In this document: in pieces, positions 1-10,036 of the stretch | Layout of the letters: each line of letters starts with the position of its first letter | Position numbering within the stretch: the stretch's first letter is position 1 | Origin: Macrophomina tecta | Lineage: Eukaryota > Ascomycota > Dothideomycetes > Botryosphaeriales > Botryosphaeriaceae | Assembly: GCA_024180945.1 (NCBI GenBank) | Contig: JAKSGN010000002.1 | Coordinates: forward strand, 2,852,001-2,916,000 | DNA: 64,000 nt | Direction: 5' to 3' | Translations under genes and position numbers: made by a program | The notes under the pieces: model-generated | Databases searched by the model: none | What the model saw: only the letters and a program-made list of their open reading frames with translations | Told to the model about the DNA's origin: nothing

Positions 1-442
1 CCGCCTTCACCGCCGCGCTTACCACCAGCGCGCACCATCGCGACTGCAGGATTGCGGCGGCGGCGGTGAGGAGTGTTTGCAGCAGGCTGGAGAGGAGCAG
101 CCACCAGCGCTGGCGGGCGGCGCCGAGCACGCCCGCCGGGAAGAGGCCGAGAGAGAGGAGGATGGTGGGGACGGAGAGCATTAGGGAGGCGGCGCGCCTG
201 TCGAGCAGGGCGACGGCGAGCATGACGGTGTTGGCTGATGGGTGGGCGCGGCTTGGTGTGGCGTGTGGAGGAGGTGTGGGTTGTGACTGCTGACCTGTTC
301 GGTCGGAGGCGAAGCATTGGAAGTCGGGCTATGAGACAGCGTCTTAGATCCCGATTGCGAGGGCGAGGAGGAGAAGATTGAGTTCGAGCAGGTGCGATTG
401 GACGTCGATGTTGTGCTTGAGGAAGCCCGACAACCTTCGCAT
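1..442 (-). pseudogene. DUF1275 (YoaK-like) membrane protein, N-terminal part, broken and cut by the window edge
   Basis: Read on the minus strand, an ATG at 442 opens MRRLSGFLKHNID, a short variable N-terminus and a hydrophobic first helix. After an intron (donor just after ACA G near 295, acceptor near 234) the frame continues as ANTVMLAVALLDRRAAS and further hydrophobic segments, which is the pattern of fungal DUF1275 membrane proteins. Between the first helix and the intron the same frame contains TAA and TAG, in the stretch GI-stop-DAVS-stop-PDFQCFAS that is otherwise family-like. The TAA is one C-to-T change from CAA. A donor-like GTAAGC lies near 21, so the gene probably continues beyond the window. 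The family assignment rests on pattern memory; function is unknown. Confidence 0.55.
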
Positions 443-660
443 GGCACTAGTTTTGGGTAGGCAACTTAAACGCTCCTTCATCGTGGTAAAGTAAGGCACC
501 AGGTACGTGAGCAGTCTCTGGCCAATGGCTTTGCGTTGCCAGGGTATTATTTACTTTTCTACATGATGTGGAACCGCACGACAGCCTCGCCGAACACCGG
601 GGGCCTTATGCCCAGACGGCGATTGTCACCTTGCCGCCTTCTCGGACCTTGCTCACGCCT

Positions 661-1770
661 TCAGCCGAGTATTGATGCCGTTAAGATGCCGCTGCCGAAC
701 ATCGCCGCCACACTGGCGAAACTGGCCCAGGAGAAGGTCACCAGTCCGCTGATCCCATGGCCCGATGTACATCCCCCCGCCAAGCGAGCACCGAACACCA
801 GCAAGAGTCCCCCGAGCAGGGATGACATACTGGAAGCGTCTGCGGCACCCGCTCTGACACTGTGGAGTGCGGACTCTGATGCCATTCTCGTCACCACTAC
901 ACTGCTGGCCAGGACGCCTGCGGCGAAAATGGTTGAAGGCGTGAGAACAGATACCCGCTTACCGAGCCCGACAGCGCCGAGGATCGCTTGGGAAATATTC
1001 TCGTAGGCAGTCGACATACCAATGGTGTGTCTGGTCAGCAAGACGGTTGCTGCCTGAGCAGCACCAATGAGGATGCCGCCGACAACTGGCCCAGCAAGAC
1101 CTGGCCCACTGCCTCCTTCTCCACCCAACGCGTTTGCCAGCTGAATGAACAGCACACAGACCACCTCCCACGCCAGTAGCAGCACGTTGGTGTTGACCCC
1201 AAATGTCGCCTGCAGTGTAGCCTCCTTCTCGGGCTTGCTGTTCGGTGAGTTGGGGAGAGAGGTGGTCTCGGCCGGTGCGCTGGCCTGTCTCCGCTGGAGC
1301 GATGGTGAAACTTTGAGGTATGCGAGCGCTCCAACCATGCCGCCGAGGACCACGTACAGCCCGCTCCGAATACCCGCGGCCATCTGCACTAGCGATGTGC
1401 CTGGACACGCGCCTGTGAGAGCCATGCCGGCGCCAAGCAGCGCGCCGCCGATGAGGTTGCCGTCGTAGGCGAAGAGCCCGAGATGGCGAGGGACCCTCGG
1501 TTTGATTGGTGCGAAGTGCAGACGGTCTGCGAGATGCACGGCGAGCCTGGAGCGGCATGTATCGTCAGTGCGATGCAGCAGCGCGGGCAAGACAGGGCAG
1601 AGGGAAAGGCCTTACGCTCCAGATGCGCTCGCTGTGACGAAGATCTTGAGCATGGTGAAGTCGACAAGCTGCATTTGAGCCTTGATGAGGGGAGGAGAGT
1701 AGATGCCGGCTGCGGACAGGGCCGATCCGAAGAGAGCCCCTGCCGTGAATTCTCCTGCGGCGCTTGCCAT
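661..1770 (-). CDS. YeeE/YedE-family sulfur (thiosulfate-type) transporter
   Basis: Two exons, 1770-1616 and 1546-661, with a 69-base intron (GTAAGG to CTCCAG), give 346 residues in phase. The start MASAAGEF is chosen because the first sulfur-transport helix follows directly; an in-frame upstream ATG at 1920 adds only low-complexity sequence. The protein has two related halves. It shows the glycine-rich re-entrant motifs of the family: FGSALSAAGIYSP, GAGMALTGACPG and FGARLAGGCTSGHG. The two conserved cysteines in ACPG and GGCTSGHG are the positions that contact thiosulfate in bacterial TsuA. About nine membrane helices are expected. It is intact, unlike its neighbours. The substrate (thiosulfate, sulfide or other reduced sulfur) is inferred from the family. 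A triple TCGCCGA array lies 181-222 bases upstream of the ATG. Confidence 0.85.
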
Positions 1771-3421
1771 GGCTTTGGGCGGTGGGACGGTCTCGGCGGG
1801 GTGGTTGTTGCAATGATGCTTCTCGCCCCTTTCGGCCCCCGAAGCCGTCTTGTTATATACTGGATGAGGAAATAAGGAACTGCCAAGAATGGCAGTAGGG
1901 GGGCGAGGATTCCTATGCACCGCATGCTCCAGAGCTTCAGATCCTCATGGTCGCCGAATTCAGGTCGCCGAGGAGCTCCAGGTGGTCGCCGATATTAGCG
2001 TGGGACCGTCCGTGACGCCATCACGCAACAAATAGATCAATTCCGTGCTCTGATAGGCGCGCCCCAGGAAAGCAGTCTCAGCGATGTGCTATTTGATCCG
2101 AAAAGAAAAAATTCAGTAGGCACGTTTGACGCTCGCTTGGTTATCTAAAACCTTGATCGCCCCTCCGGTCCATATGACGACGTACAGGCCCGCGTCAACC
2201 AAGCGGCTCCCTGTGCTGTACTCGCCGCGCAACTCCTCTCGCCTCAACGATTGACCAGAGCGATTGTCCTCGCATGATGATACTGCGCGCCTTTGATACG
2301 CCATGCGGCGTTGACAGCTAACAAGTCAACCCAAAGCGCGCAGAGGCAGATCGTTGCCCCGAATGTAGCTCATTGGAGCTAGTAAAGGCAGCCTTTCCCT
2401 GCCTTCGCCTTAGTCTCCGCGCGACACTGGTACAATCTTCGGTTTGGGGAACGGCCGCGACGGGCTTAGAGGCCCCGACGATGTTGCTGCCTGTCAAGGC
2501 TCAGGACGGACACCATCTGCTTCCTCGAAAGTGACCTTTTCAGCTCTGGGCGATGTACGTACTTCCCGAGTACCGCATCGTGATCGCTAATGCCTGTTGT
2601 AGCTATTGGCTTAAACAATACTGCATTCCACTTTGGACTCGTCGTGGGCCAGACGGAATCAGACGCTTAGCTTCCCACTACCCATTGCTACTGATGGCAC
2701 TCCAGAACCTATTCAATGGAGAAAGGTATAAGCGACCTATCGAGCAACTACCGCAGACCGGGGATGTACGACAACTAAGATTCGGGATCAACCCGCCTTG
2801 GCATCGGCCTAATGCCGAATCGGTTTCGGATACACCCGCGCTGCGGAACACGGAGCATTCCCTTCACCAGTGACCTGGAGTAATCCCTCCGAACACATTA
2901 GACTATACAAAAGGCCGCCACTTCCCAAGCCTCCAAGACGGAGCAAGACTCTGGTGCTCCGCCCTTGCAGCAATACTTGTGACCTGGTGGCGCGATGAGT
3001 AAGATTCAGTCCAGTTCGACAGACTCTTCAGTACCACGCTGTAGCATACCATCTCCGGCGCCCGTGTGCTGCTGTTCGTGATTCCACTGCATATCGCGGA
3101 AGTACGAAATGAATGCTCTCTCTTGGGAACTGGCCAACATTCGAAGAGAAGCAAAACTTGCATTCAACGCTGGAGTTCACTACGCTTGGATACGAGATGC
3201 TTACAGGTACGAGTGCACTGACAGAACCCACGGCATCTTCCCCGCGGCCAATGGTTCAGGATCTGTTGCCCAGACTTTCCCCGCATTTCCCTAGGATCAG
3301 GTGGGCCCCGTCGTTGATCTCGACCAAGATAAACCTCCGCAGAAGTGTTGTATTTAAAGGAAATGGGTCATGTATGACAAGCAATCGCTGGCTTCCTAAT
3401 CAACCCCTACTTTGTTAAGCC
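1771..3421. other. Intergenic region between the YeeE gene and the MFS gene
   Basis: No convincing coding sequence on either strand. The only structure noticed is the TCGCCGA array at 1951-1992. The rest is the shared upstream region of two divergent genes. Confidence 0.5.
1951..1992. promoter_or_regulatory. Triple TCGCCGA array upstream of YeeE gene (copy A)
   Basis: TCGCCGA occurs at 1951-1957, 1965-1971 and 1986-1992, so start-to-start spacing is 14 and 21 bases. Each unit is a near-palindrome, TCG-C-CGA. The same three units with the same two spacings occur at 6428-6469 upstream of the persulfide dioxygenase, and the bases around unit 2 (CAGGTCGCCGAGG) also match. A CTTCAG lies 16 bases upstream of unit 1 here and 17 bases upstream in the other copy. 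Binding by a transcription factor is inference. Confidence 0.6.
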
Positions 3422-5273
3422 ATGGCAGAAGACAGCATTCGAGTGACTGACCCCAAGGAAGTCAAGAACTGGAAGGTTCATGTGTATTGCCTTGCGGTGT
3501 GCTTCGGAGCTATTGCGCTGGGTACGCTACACAGACCTTCGGCACTGCAGCTGCGCGTCTGACTGCCGAACAGGTTACGATGTTTCCGTTATGGGAGGCA
3601 CCCTGATTTTGCCATCGTTTGAAAGAGACTTTGGCCTCGTCAACTTGTCGGAAAAGGAGCTGCACGACCTCACTTGTACCTCTTCCAATCTTCTTCCTGC
3701 TTTCTGCATTTCTAACACAGGGTAGCAAACATCCTATCGGCCTTCCAAGCAGGCATGTTCTTCGGCGCTCTCGGCTCCTACTACTTCGCCGAACGCTTCG
3801 GGCGCAAGCGATCCCTCTGCGGATTCATCTGCCTCTTTATGGTCGGCGCTGCCCTCAGGACTGGGTCCACAGGCAAGCTCGCCGCTCTCATCACCGGCCG
3901 CGCCATCGCAGGAATAGGAATCGGCGCAACGGCGCCAGTAATCCCAATGTACGCAATCACACCACGAACAGCCTTTGCCACACACTGACACGATCGTAAA
4001 GCTACATCGCAGAAGTCGCGCCCCCCTCCATCAGGGGTCGACTCATCGGCTTCTACGAGATCGGCTCGCAAGGCGCTCAAATGTGCGGATTCTGGGTCAA
4101 CTACGTCGTCAACCGCACAATCAGCCCAGACGGTACCTGGCCCCCTCCTTCCCAACATAACAGAAAAAGGAAAACGGTCTTCTCACACCGAAACAAGGCA
4201 TGACGCAGTGGCAGGTCCCGATCGGCATCCAGATGCTCCCCGGCATCATCATGCTGCTCGTGACGCCCTTCTGCCCGGAGACGCCGCGCTGGCTGGTCAA
4301 GAAGGACCGCTTCGAGGACGCCGAGCGCGAGCTGAGCCGCATCCGCAACCTGCCCGCCACCGACCCGTACATCGTGCGCGAGATGGGCGAGATGCGGGCG
4401 GAGGTGGCGTTCGAGGCGGAGCTGGCGGGCAGGAACCCCACGCTCAAGTCGCAGCTGAAGCAGCTGGCCAAGAAGGGCGTCAGGAACAGGATCGCGATCG
4501 GGCTCTGTCTGATGATGTGCGTTACGCCGCCCCCGCCCCCTGTGCGCGCTTTGCCGTTGAGATGCGGTGCTCATGTCTCGCAGGTGCCAGAACATGACCG
4601 GCGTCAACATCATTACGTAAGGGTGGTCTGTTTGTTCCGTCTTGGAGGGGCGCTGATGACGGTGCAGGTACTATTCGCCCCGGATATTCGAGACGCTCGG
4701 TATCAAGGGCACAGATACGAAGCTTTTCGCGACCGGCTTTTACGGCGTCGCCAGGACGGTTGGCATGATTATCTTTTCCTTCTGGGTAGCGGACTGCCTG
4801 GGCCGTCGTAAGGGGCTTATCTATGGTGCATTCATCGGAGCGGTGCCAATGGTGAGTGGACGAGGTATGCACAGTATCTCGATGCTGACGACGGCCGACA
4901 GTTTTACATCGGAGGCTATGTGATGAAGGCGGATCCTCTGGAAGGCGGAGTTACAAGTTCCGGATGGGGTTACCTCGCTATGGTCTGTGTGTACCTGTAT
5001 GGCGTTATTTACTGCGCCTCGTGGCAAGGCATCACATGGCTGTACGCTTCGGAAATCTACCCTCTTCACATCCGATCTGTGAGTATTGCCCAGGAAGGGT
5101 GTCGTTCGCGTGGCTGACGTACGCAGCTCTGCATGGCCATCACTATTGCTGATGAACGCTTGTGGTCATACGTTGTCAGCCGCTCAACGCCGTACATGAT
5201 CAGTGACATCGGATATGGAACGTATTTCTTCTTCGGGTCTTTGATGATTTGCATGGGATTCTGGGCCATGTAG
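3422..5273 (+). CDS. MFS sugar/quinate-type transporter, C-terminus cut by an in-frame TAG
   Basis: Ten exons: 3422-3521, 3574-3675, 3726-3948, 4002-4132, 4198-4516, 4584-4616, 4668-4851, 4902-5078, 5127-5291 and 5351-5479. Together they total 1563 bases in one frame. A TAG at 5271-5273 falls after GFWAM and stops translation at 471 residues instead of 520. Beyond it the frame resumes with RETKGLSLEDMDKLFG, the usual C-terminal signature after helix 12. Other sugar-porter motifs are present: GYDVSVMGG in helix 1, RFGRKR after helix 2, PETPRWL after helix 6 and DCLGRRKG in the second half. The lost 49 residues are mostly cytoplasmic tail, so the product could still fold. It most resembles fungal quinate/sugar permeases; substrate not determinable. 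The TAG is one G-to-A change from TGG. Confidence 0.75.
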
Positions 5274-5479
5274 TGCATTCGTGAGACGAAGGTAAATCTC
5301 CATTACGCGGCGTGCTGCAGAATGGTTTTACTAACAAGGGCTCGCTACAGGGTCTTTCGCTTGAGGACATGGACAAGTTGTTTGGAGCACCGCACTCTGA
5401 TGAGCTGGATGAGGAAGCTCAGAAGGGGGTTGAGCTTCGCATCGAGAATCTTGAAGATGCAAAGGGAATCCGGCAGTGA

Positions 5480-6606
5480 AAAGAGCCGGAAAGAAATGAC
5501 TGTTCCCCTTTCATATGATGATCAGGGTATTATGACCGGGCCTGTTTCATTAGCCTCTGCCGCATTTGACGATTAACGTTTCTGTGTGCGTTTGATGATG
5601 GGTTGAAACTTTTATGTCTACTTGCGGAATGATCCAATTCGAAAGCATCTATAAAATTGACAGCAGAAATACTTTTGTACCTCATTTCGCAGAATTGAAG
5701 ACAACTTTGTATGAATCTGTGACTAAACGCAATTTGTAGCTTCCATGGTGCAGCCTGGTTCCGTTGGCCAACTGGCTAAGCGTAATATTTAGCTATGAAA
5801 AATGGCGTCTACCTGCAATGCTTGGGAACCGCAGATCTGCAGATTCACCTCAAGGTGGAATCACTGAAATTGAAGCATTTTCATATTCAAGTCTTCACCC
5901 ATTGGGGCGTCTCCGGGTCTCTGTCCACAGAAGACGGGGGGGACATAACCCAAATCTACCGACAACGTAAGTAGAAATTCCCATATAAGACTAATTTGAA
6001 CTTAATTTGATGGGGATGATGCTAGCTAAGTCGTATCTGCTGTATGCAGTGGTGTGAAGAATGCCAGGTTTGATCTTGTTTGTACATGAACGGCAACATT
6101 TTGTGCAAGAGATTAATGCAAACGTTATGAAAAGGTCGATTAAACCATTCTGATGTTTGTGATTTTGAGAAGGCGATAAGCTTTTACTGGTCCATCTGCT
6201 GCACAAGATCCAGACGCCTGTGAACGTACAGTCCAGAAAAGCTACGAAAGAGACATGACAAGCATCTCCGGGGGCTTTTGCCTTGGATAAATGCGAACTC
6301 AACGCGAGATACGAATGGCAAGGAGAAGCGGAAGAGCATGGTGAGCATTTTGAAACCTAAGCTACGGTCGGCAGATACTCCAAGAAAATTTGAGCGCCTC
6401 GAGTTGAGGACTTCAGGAAAAGATTGGTCGCCGACATCAGGTCGCCGAGGGTGTCTTGGCAATCGCCGACGCTACGTAACACACACCGGCCGGGTACGTC
6501 AGCACACCGTAAATATATGGCTACAAAGACCTCTGAATAAAAAGATGGTGATCTCGATGGTTTGAACGCTTATCAAATCCCGTGTTACCGGAGTAACTCC
6601 TCAATC
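5480..6606. other. Intergenic region upstream of the persulfide dioxygenase
   Basis: No gene-like reading frame was found. It contains array copy B at 6428-6469; the remainder is AT-rich and featureless to me. Confidence 0.5.
6428..6469. promoter_or_regulatory. Triple TCGCCGA array upstream of persulfide dioxygenase (copy B)
   Basis: TCGCCGA at 6428-6434, 6442-6448 and 6463-6469 has spacing 14 and 21, identical to copy A at 1951-1992. The array ends 138 bases before the dioxygenase ATG at 6607. Both copies are in the same orientation on the given strand, so relative to their genes one is inverted. Confidence 0.6.
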
Positions 6607-7577
6607 ATGTTCTCCTCCAAATTGCAGCCGATCGTTCCCTCACACTTTGAGCACGTCACCAAAACATGGAAATATCTCATTGCATGTCCGCGGAGCAAAT
6701 ATTCAGCCATAATCGACCCTGTGCTCGACTTTGATCCAGCGAACAATGCCATTTCAACAACATCCGCGGACATGCTCCTTTCCGATATAGCCGAAGATGG
6801 CTACATTGTCCAGCGCATACTTGAAACTCATGCCCACGCCGATCACATTACTGCAGCCCAGTATCTCAAGACGCAACTGCGCAAGAAACAAAAAGCCGCT
6901 CCACAAGCGTGCATTGGGAAGGGCATCACCTCTGTGCAAGCCCTTTTCGCCAAAAAGAACGGAATAACGGAAGAGAAATAGCGGGATTCATTCGACTGCA
7001 CCTTCACCGATGGTGAGACATTTTCAATAGGAAAGCTGGAGGCCCGCGTACTTCATCTACCTGGCCACACTCCCGACCACGTCGGCTCCCTAATCGGCGA
7101 GAACGTCTTCTGCGGCGACTCCATCCTGAACCCAGACATCGCTTCCGCGCGCACCGATTTCCCGCAGGGTTCCGCAAACATCCTCTGGCAGAGTGTACGG
7201 AAGCTCCTTTCTCTTCACAGGCACTTCCGACTGTATACAGGCCACGTTTACCCACCAGCCGATCGCATTCAAGATGGAGACCAGAAGCAGGGTTACAAGG
7301 GCAACCTCGCCCCTTTGCGGCCATCGAGGAACATAGGCATGTCAACAGGTACGTCAAAGATGGAACGAGCGAGGAGGATTTCGTCAGGTGGAGGCAAGAG
7401 CGTGATGCGTCCCTAGGCAGTCCGCGGCTGCTTCACCAATCTCTGCAGTTCAACATCCGCGCCAGGAAACCACCGAGGCCGTCTCTTGATGGGACGGTGC
7501 TGTTGCGCATGCCCTTGAAAATTCCGGAGACGGCGTTTTCAAGGGAGTCTGTCTTCATCACCCATCCACTGAACTGA
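6607..7577 (+). pseudogene. ETHE1-like persulfide dioxygenase (metallo-beta-lactamase fold), broken
   Basis: The frame starts MFSSKLQPIVPSHFEH and carries the metal motif THAHADH at residues 74-80, then HLPGHTPDHVG, FCGDS and YTGHVYPP. All are landmarks of glutathione-type persulfide (sulfur) dioxygenases, although the last is normally GHDYPP. An in-frame TAG at 6979-6981 interrupts EEK-stop-RDSFDCTF, inside a conserved stretch. Near 7310-7315 a single missing base shifts the frame: GNLAP is followed in the next frame by PFAAIEEHRHVNRYVKDG and runs to a TGA at 7575-7577. An intron removing the TAG would delete conserved residues, so nonsense is preferred. In the cell the enzyme oxidises persulfides to sulfite, usually in mitochondria. 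The 124-residue truncated product cannot be active. Confidence 0.8.
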
Positions 7578-8581
7578 TTGCTGTGGTCTAGAAGTCCTGA
7601 GCTCACCTACAATTTGAAATTACGTATTTGCCGAATCATTTTTCATGCAGTTCATGTAGTCTGAATAAGTGTGCTCGGCATGGGACGGCGACGGTCCGGC
7701 TGATCTGCCGTGGATCGTGGAGACGCTGGAACGTCATTGGGAATGGGGGCCGAACCTTGCGACTCGGTCTCCAAACCGAAAGGTGAACACAGCATAGCTA
7801 GCCGCAGCATTTCAATCATTGCGAATGATGTGATGTTGCTTTTGTCGCTTCGGCTTTGCTACTCGTAGTTTACACCTGGTGATGTTTGAACTGGAGCGGG
7901 ATCTCTCGTATAAAGGATTAGATGCCAAGTACATCACTAACGTCAAGACAGTCTGGCGAACGACAAAGGCCGAAAATAACGCATTGGCCTTTATTCGAAT
8001 ATAGCAGCTTCCGGCTAGAAGAGAGGAATTATGGAGTAACAGTCTCGACCAATCGTAACCTTCACACCCTAAAATTGCCCGACGCTTTGTTTTGCTATTG
8101 CCGTCCTCCGTACGGTCTTTGAGCGGCCCAAGAGGGCGCAACAACATCGAGGAATACGGTGCGCGCATGCAATTTCGGAGCCTTTAACTGGAAACCTTGG
8201 CAAATTGAGTTATCCGCCACGTTTCGCATAAGCGCTGGACGGCGGACGCGTTTTCCACCCGGAGGTGCCGGACGCAAAGCATGAATACGAGGCCGCATTG
8301 GCTCTCCTCCCGGCAAACCTTATACCTGAGCGCATGAATCATATCCAATGGCGTCTCGCCGTGGCGTAGACTCTGGCTTATTTCCACGCGACATGGATGG
8401 TAGACGTGCCGATATTCGGCCCGTTGCCAGCAAAGAGGATTCGGAAACTTTTTGTCAATGTCACGGGTATGGGGGGCATGCGGGGCCGCATTTGTGTGTG
8501 TGTGTGTGTGTTTTTTTTTTATCTTCGCGAAACTCCTCTGCACGTCCTCGACAGGATTTTTGCTCCCCTTGGGAACTCGGC
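7578..8581. other. Intergenic region with a GT/T tract
   Basis: No gene recognised. A (GT)n run followed by about ten T lies at 8494-8520, shortly before the rhodopsin-domain start. Confidence 0.5.
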
Positions 8582-10036
8582 ATGGGCGCTGTGAGCTCGT
8601 CGGAGTACCGAGCGTTGCTCGAGAATACGCCTGCATACAAGGCCTATGATCCCAATGCGCCTGTCGTGCGGGTCAGGCATGACGCGATTTTGGCTCTGGT
8701 GTGCACATGCAATTCATTTTCTCGTAAGTATGGGGGCTTGAAATGCACCTTTTGTACTGAAACTAGATCAACAGTCATTATCATGTGTGGGAGAGTCGTT
8801 GCGCAGTGGAAGAGGTTCGGTATATTTCGTCTGGAGTGCTGGTGGAATGCGGTAACGGCCGTGAGATCATTTACATCTGTAGCGCCACGCTAGAATCACT
8901 AAACACCGGCAGGTTATTCTCATATTCCCTTTCTGGACCAGTCAACTTATGCTTCACCATTACGGCGCCGGCTTACATATGAAGAATGTTAAAATGGAAT
9001 GGCGCATTCCGCATTGGCGGGTAAGTCCCACAAAAAACATGGACTGCCTTGGTACTTACTTTGGCCAGTGGACACTTCCATGGGCGTCGTTCTACGTTCT
9101 TGAAGCAATGGTGAAGATGTCGATGTGTTTTACGCTTCTTCATCTGAGTAAGCATGCGTCATCATGAAGCCCGTCCTCCTGTCTGACCTGATTTGCAGTA
9201 CCGTTCAATTTCAAACTGTTTCGCCGTGCCATATATTCTGTATGCATTATTATGCTCGGACTCGGATTTGCTGTTGTGTTTGTTTGGATCTTTCAGTGCC
9301 GGCCGGTAAAGAGTAACTTTACATATGCCGTGAAAAGGGAGTGGTGCGCGGACTTTAACGCTGTTCGATATTGTAAGGCATTCTTTCTTAATATGCTTCC
9401 TTCTGCTGACTTGAGACAGCGTGGGTCGGAATTGCCATTGCAATTGATCTGGCACTAGTCTACATCCCTCTCAAAATCATCCGCATGGTCAGTCTCAGCA
9501 GCCGTGAGAGAAGAACTCTGCAGGTAGTGTTCTGTGGGAATCTCCTTGGGACAGCAGCTTCGTATGTTCAGTCCCCCTTTTGGTTCAATGCTCATGCTCA
9601 CGTGGGAGAAAGGGCAATCGCAATCTATGGAATTTGGGAAAGCCGCTTCCCTCAAGCTGAGCGGGACCTCCATTGGAAGGAAGCCATCCTTGTAATGTAC
9701 AACAGCGTTGAGATTCTCCTCTACACTCTTGGCGGTTCACTTGTGGTCTTCTCCCGGTTCTTTGTTGCTCGAGTCGCCCGCAGGAGTTCTCTCCAGGAAT
9801 TTGAAGGTCATCATCGAGGCTTACCCATGGAAGAGGAAAAGGCTCTGAAAGGACTAAAGGGCCAGAGATGGTATCTTCGTTCATTTGACATGAGCAGAAG
9901 CGATCCAGCCACAGTCCACCCAGGACATGATCCAGACTTTAACAGTATTATGAGGAGAGAGACAGATTCCTACCCACAGAGGGTTCAGGATAAAGATTCA
10001 TTATTTGCCGCAGATGGAGACTGTTTCGGAGAATAG
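8582..10036 (+). CDS. Fungal rhodopsin-domain integral membrane protein, copy 1
   Basis: Exons 8582-8723, 8775-8851, 8913-9020, 9069-9147, 9199-9372, 9420-9561 and 9613-10036 give 381 residues in phase. The last intron (9562-9612, 51 bases) is itself in frame, so an unspliced reading of 398 residues is also open. Splicing restores the usual helix boundary GTAAS-AIAIYGIWE, so it is preferred. The protein has the hydrophobic helix series of the Fung_rhodopsin family: ASFYVLEAMVKMSMCFTLL, a Cys-rich loop with FQCRPV, and LVYIPLKIIRMVSLSSRERR. A charged C-terminal tail follows. These proteins sit in the plasma membrane and some relatives (Pth11 group) are receptors; ligand unknown. A paralogous gene follows 1.7 kb downstream. 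Confidence 0.75.

Noticed and set aside
6979..6981. TAG in the dioxygenase removed by a 48-base intron (GTGCAAG to AAATAG).
   Set aside because: It would delete residues that align with the conserved family segment, and a second lesion exists downstream anyway.
1..7577. Stop-codon reassignment (TAG/TAA as sense).
   Set aside because: Other genes in the window end normally in TAG or TAA at the expected family length.
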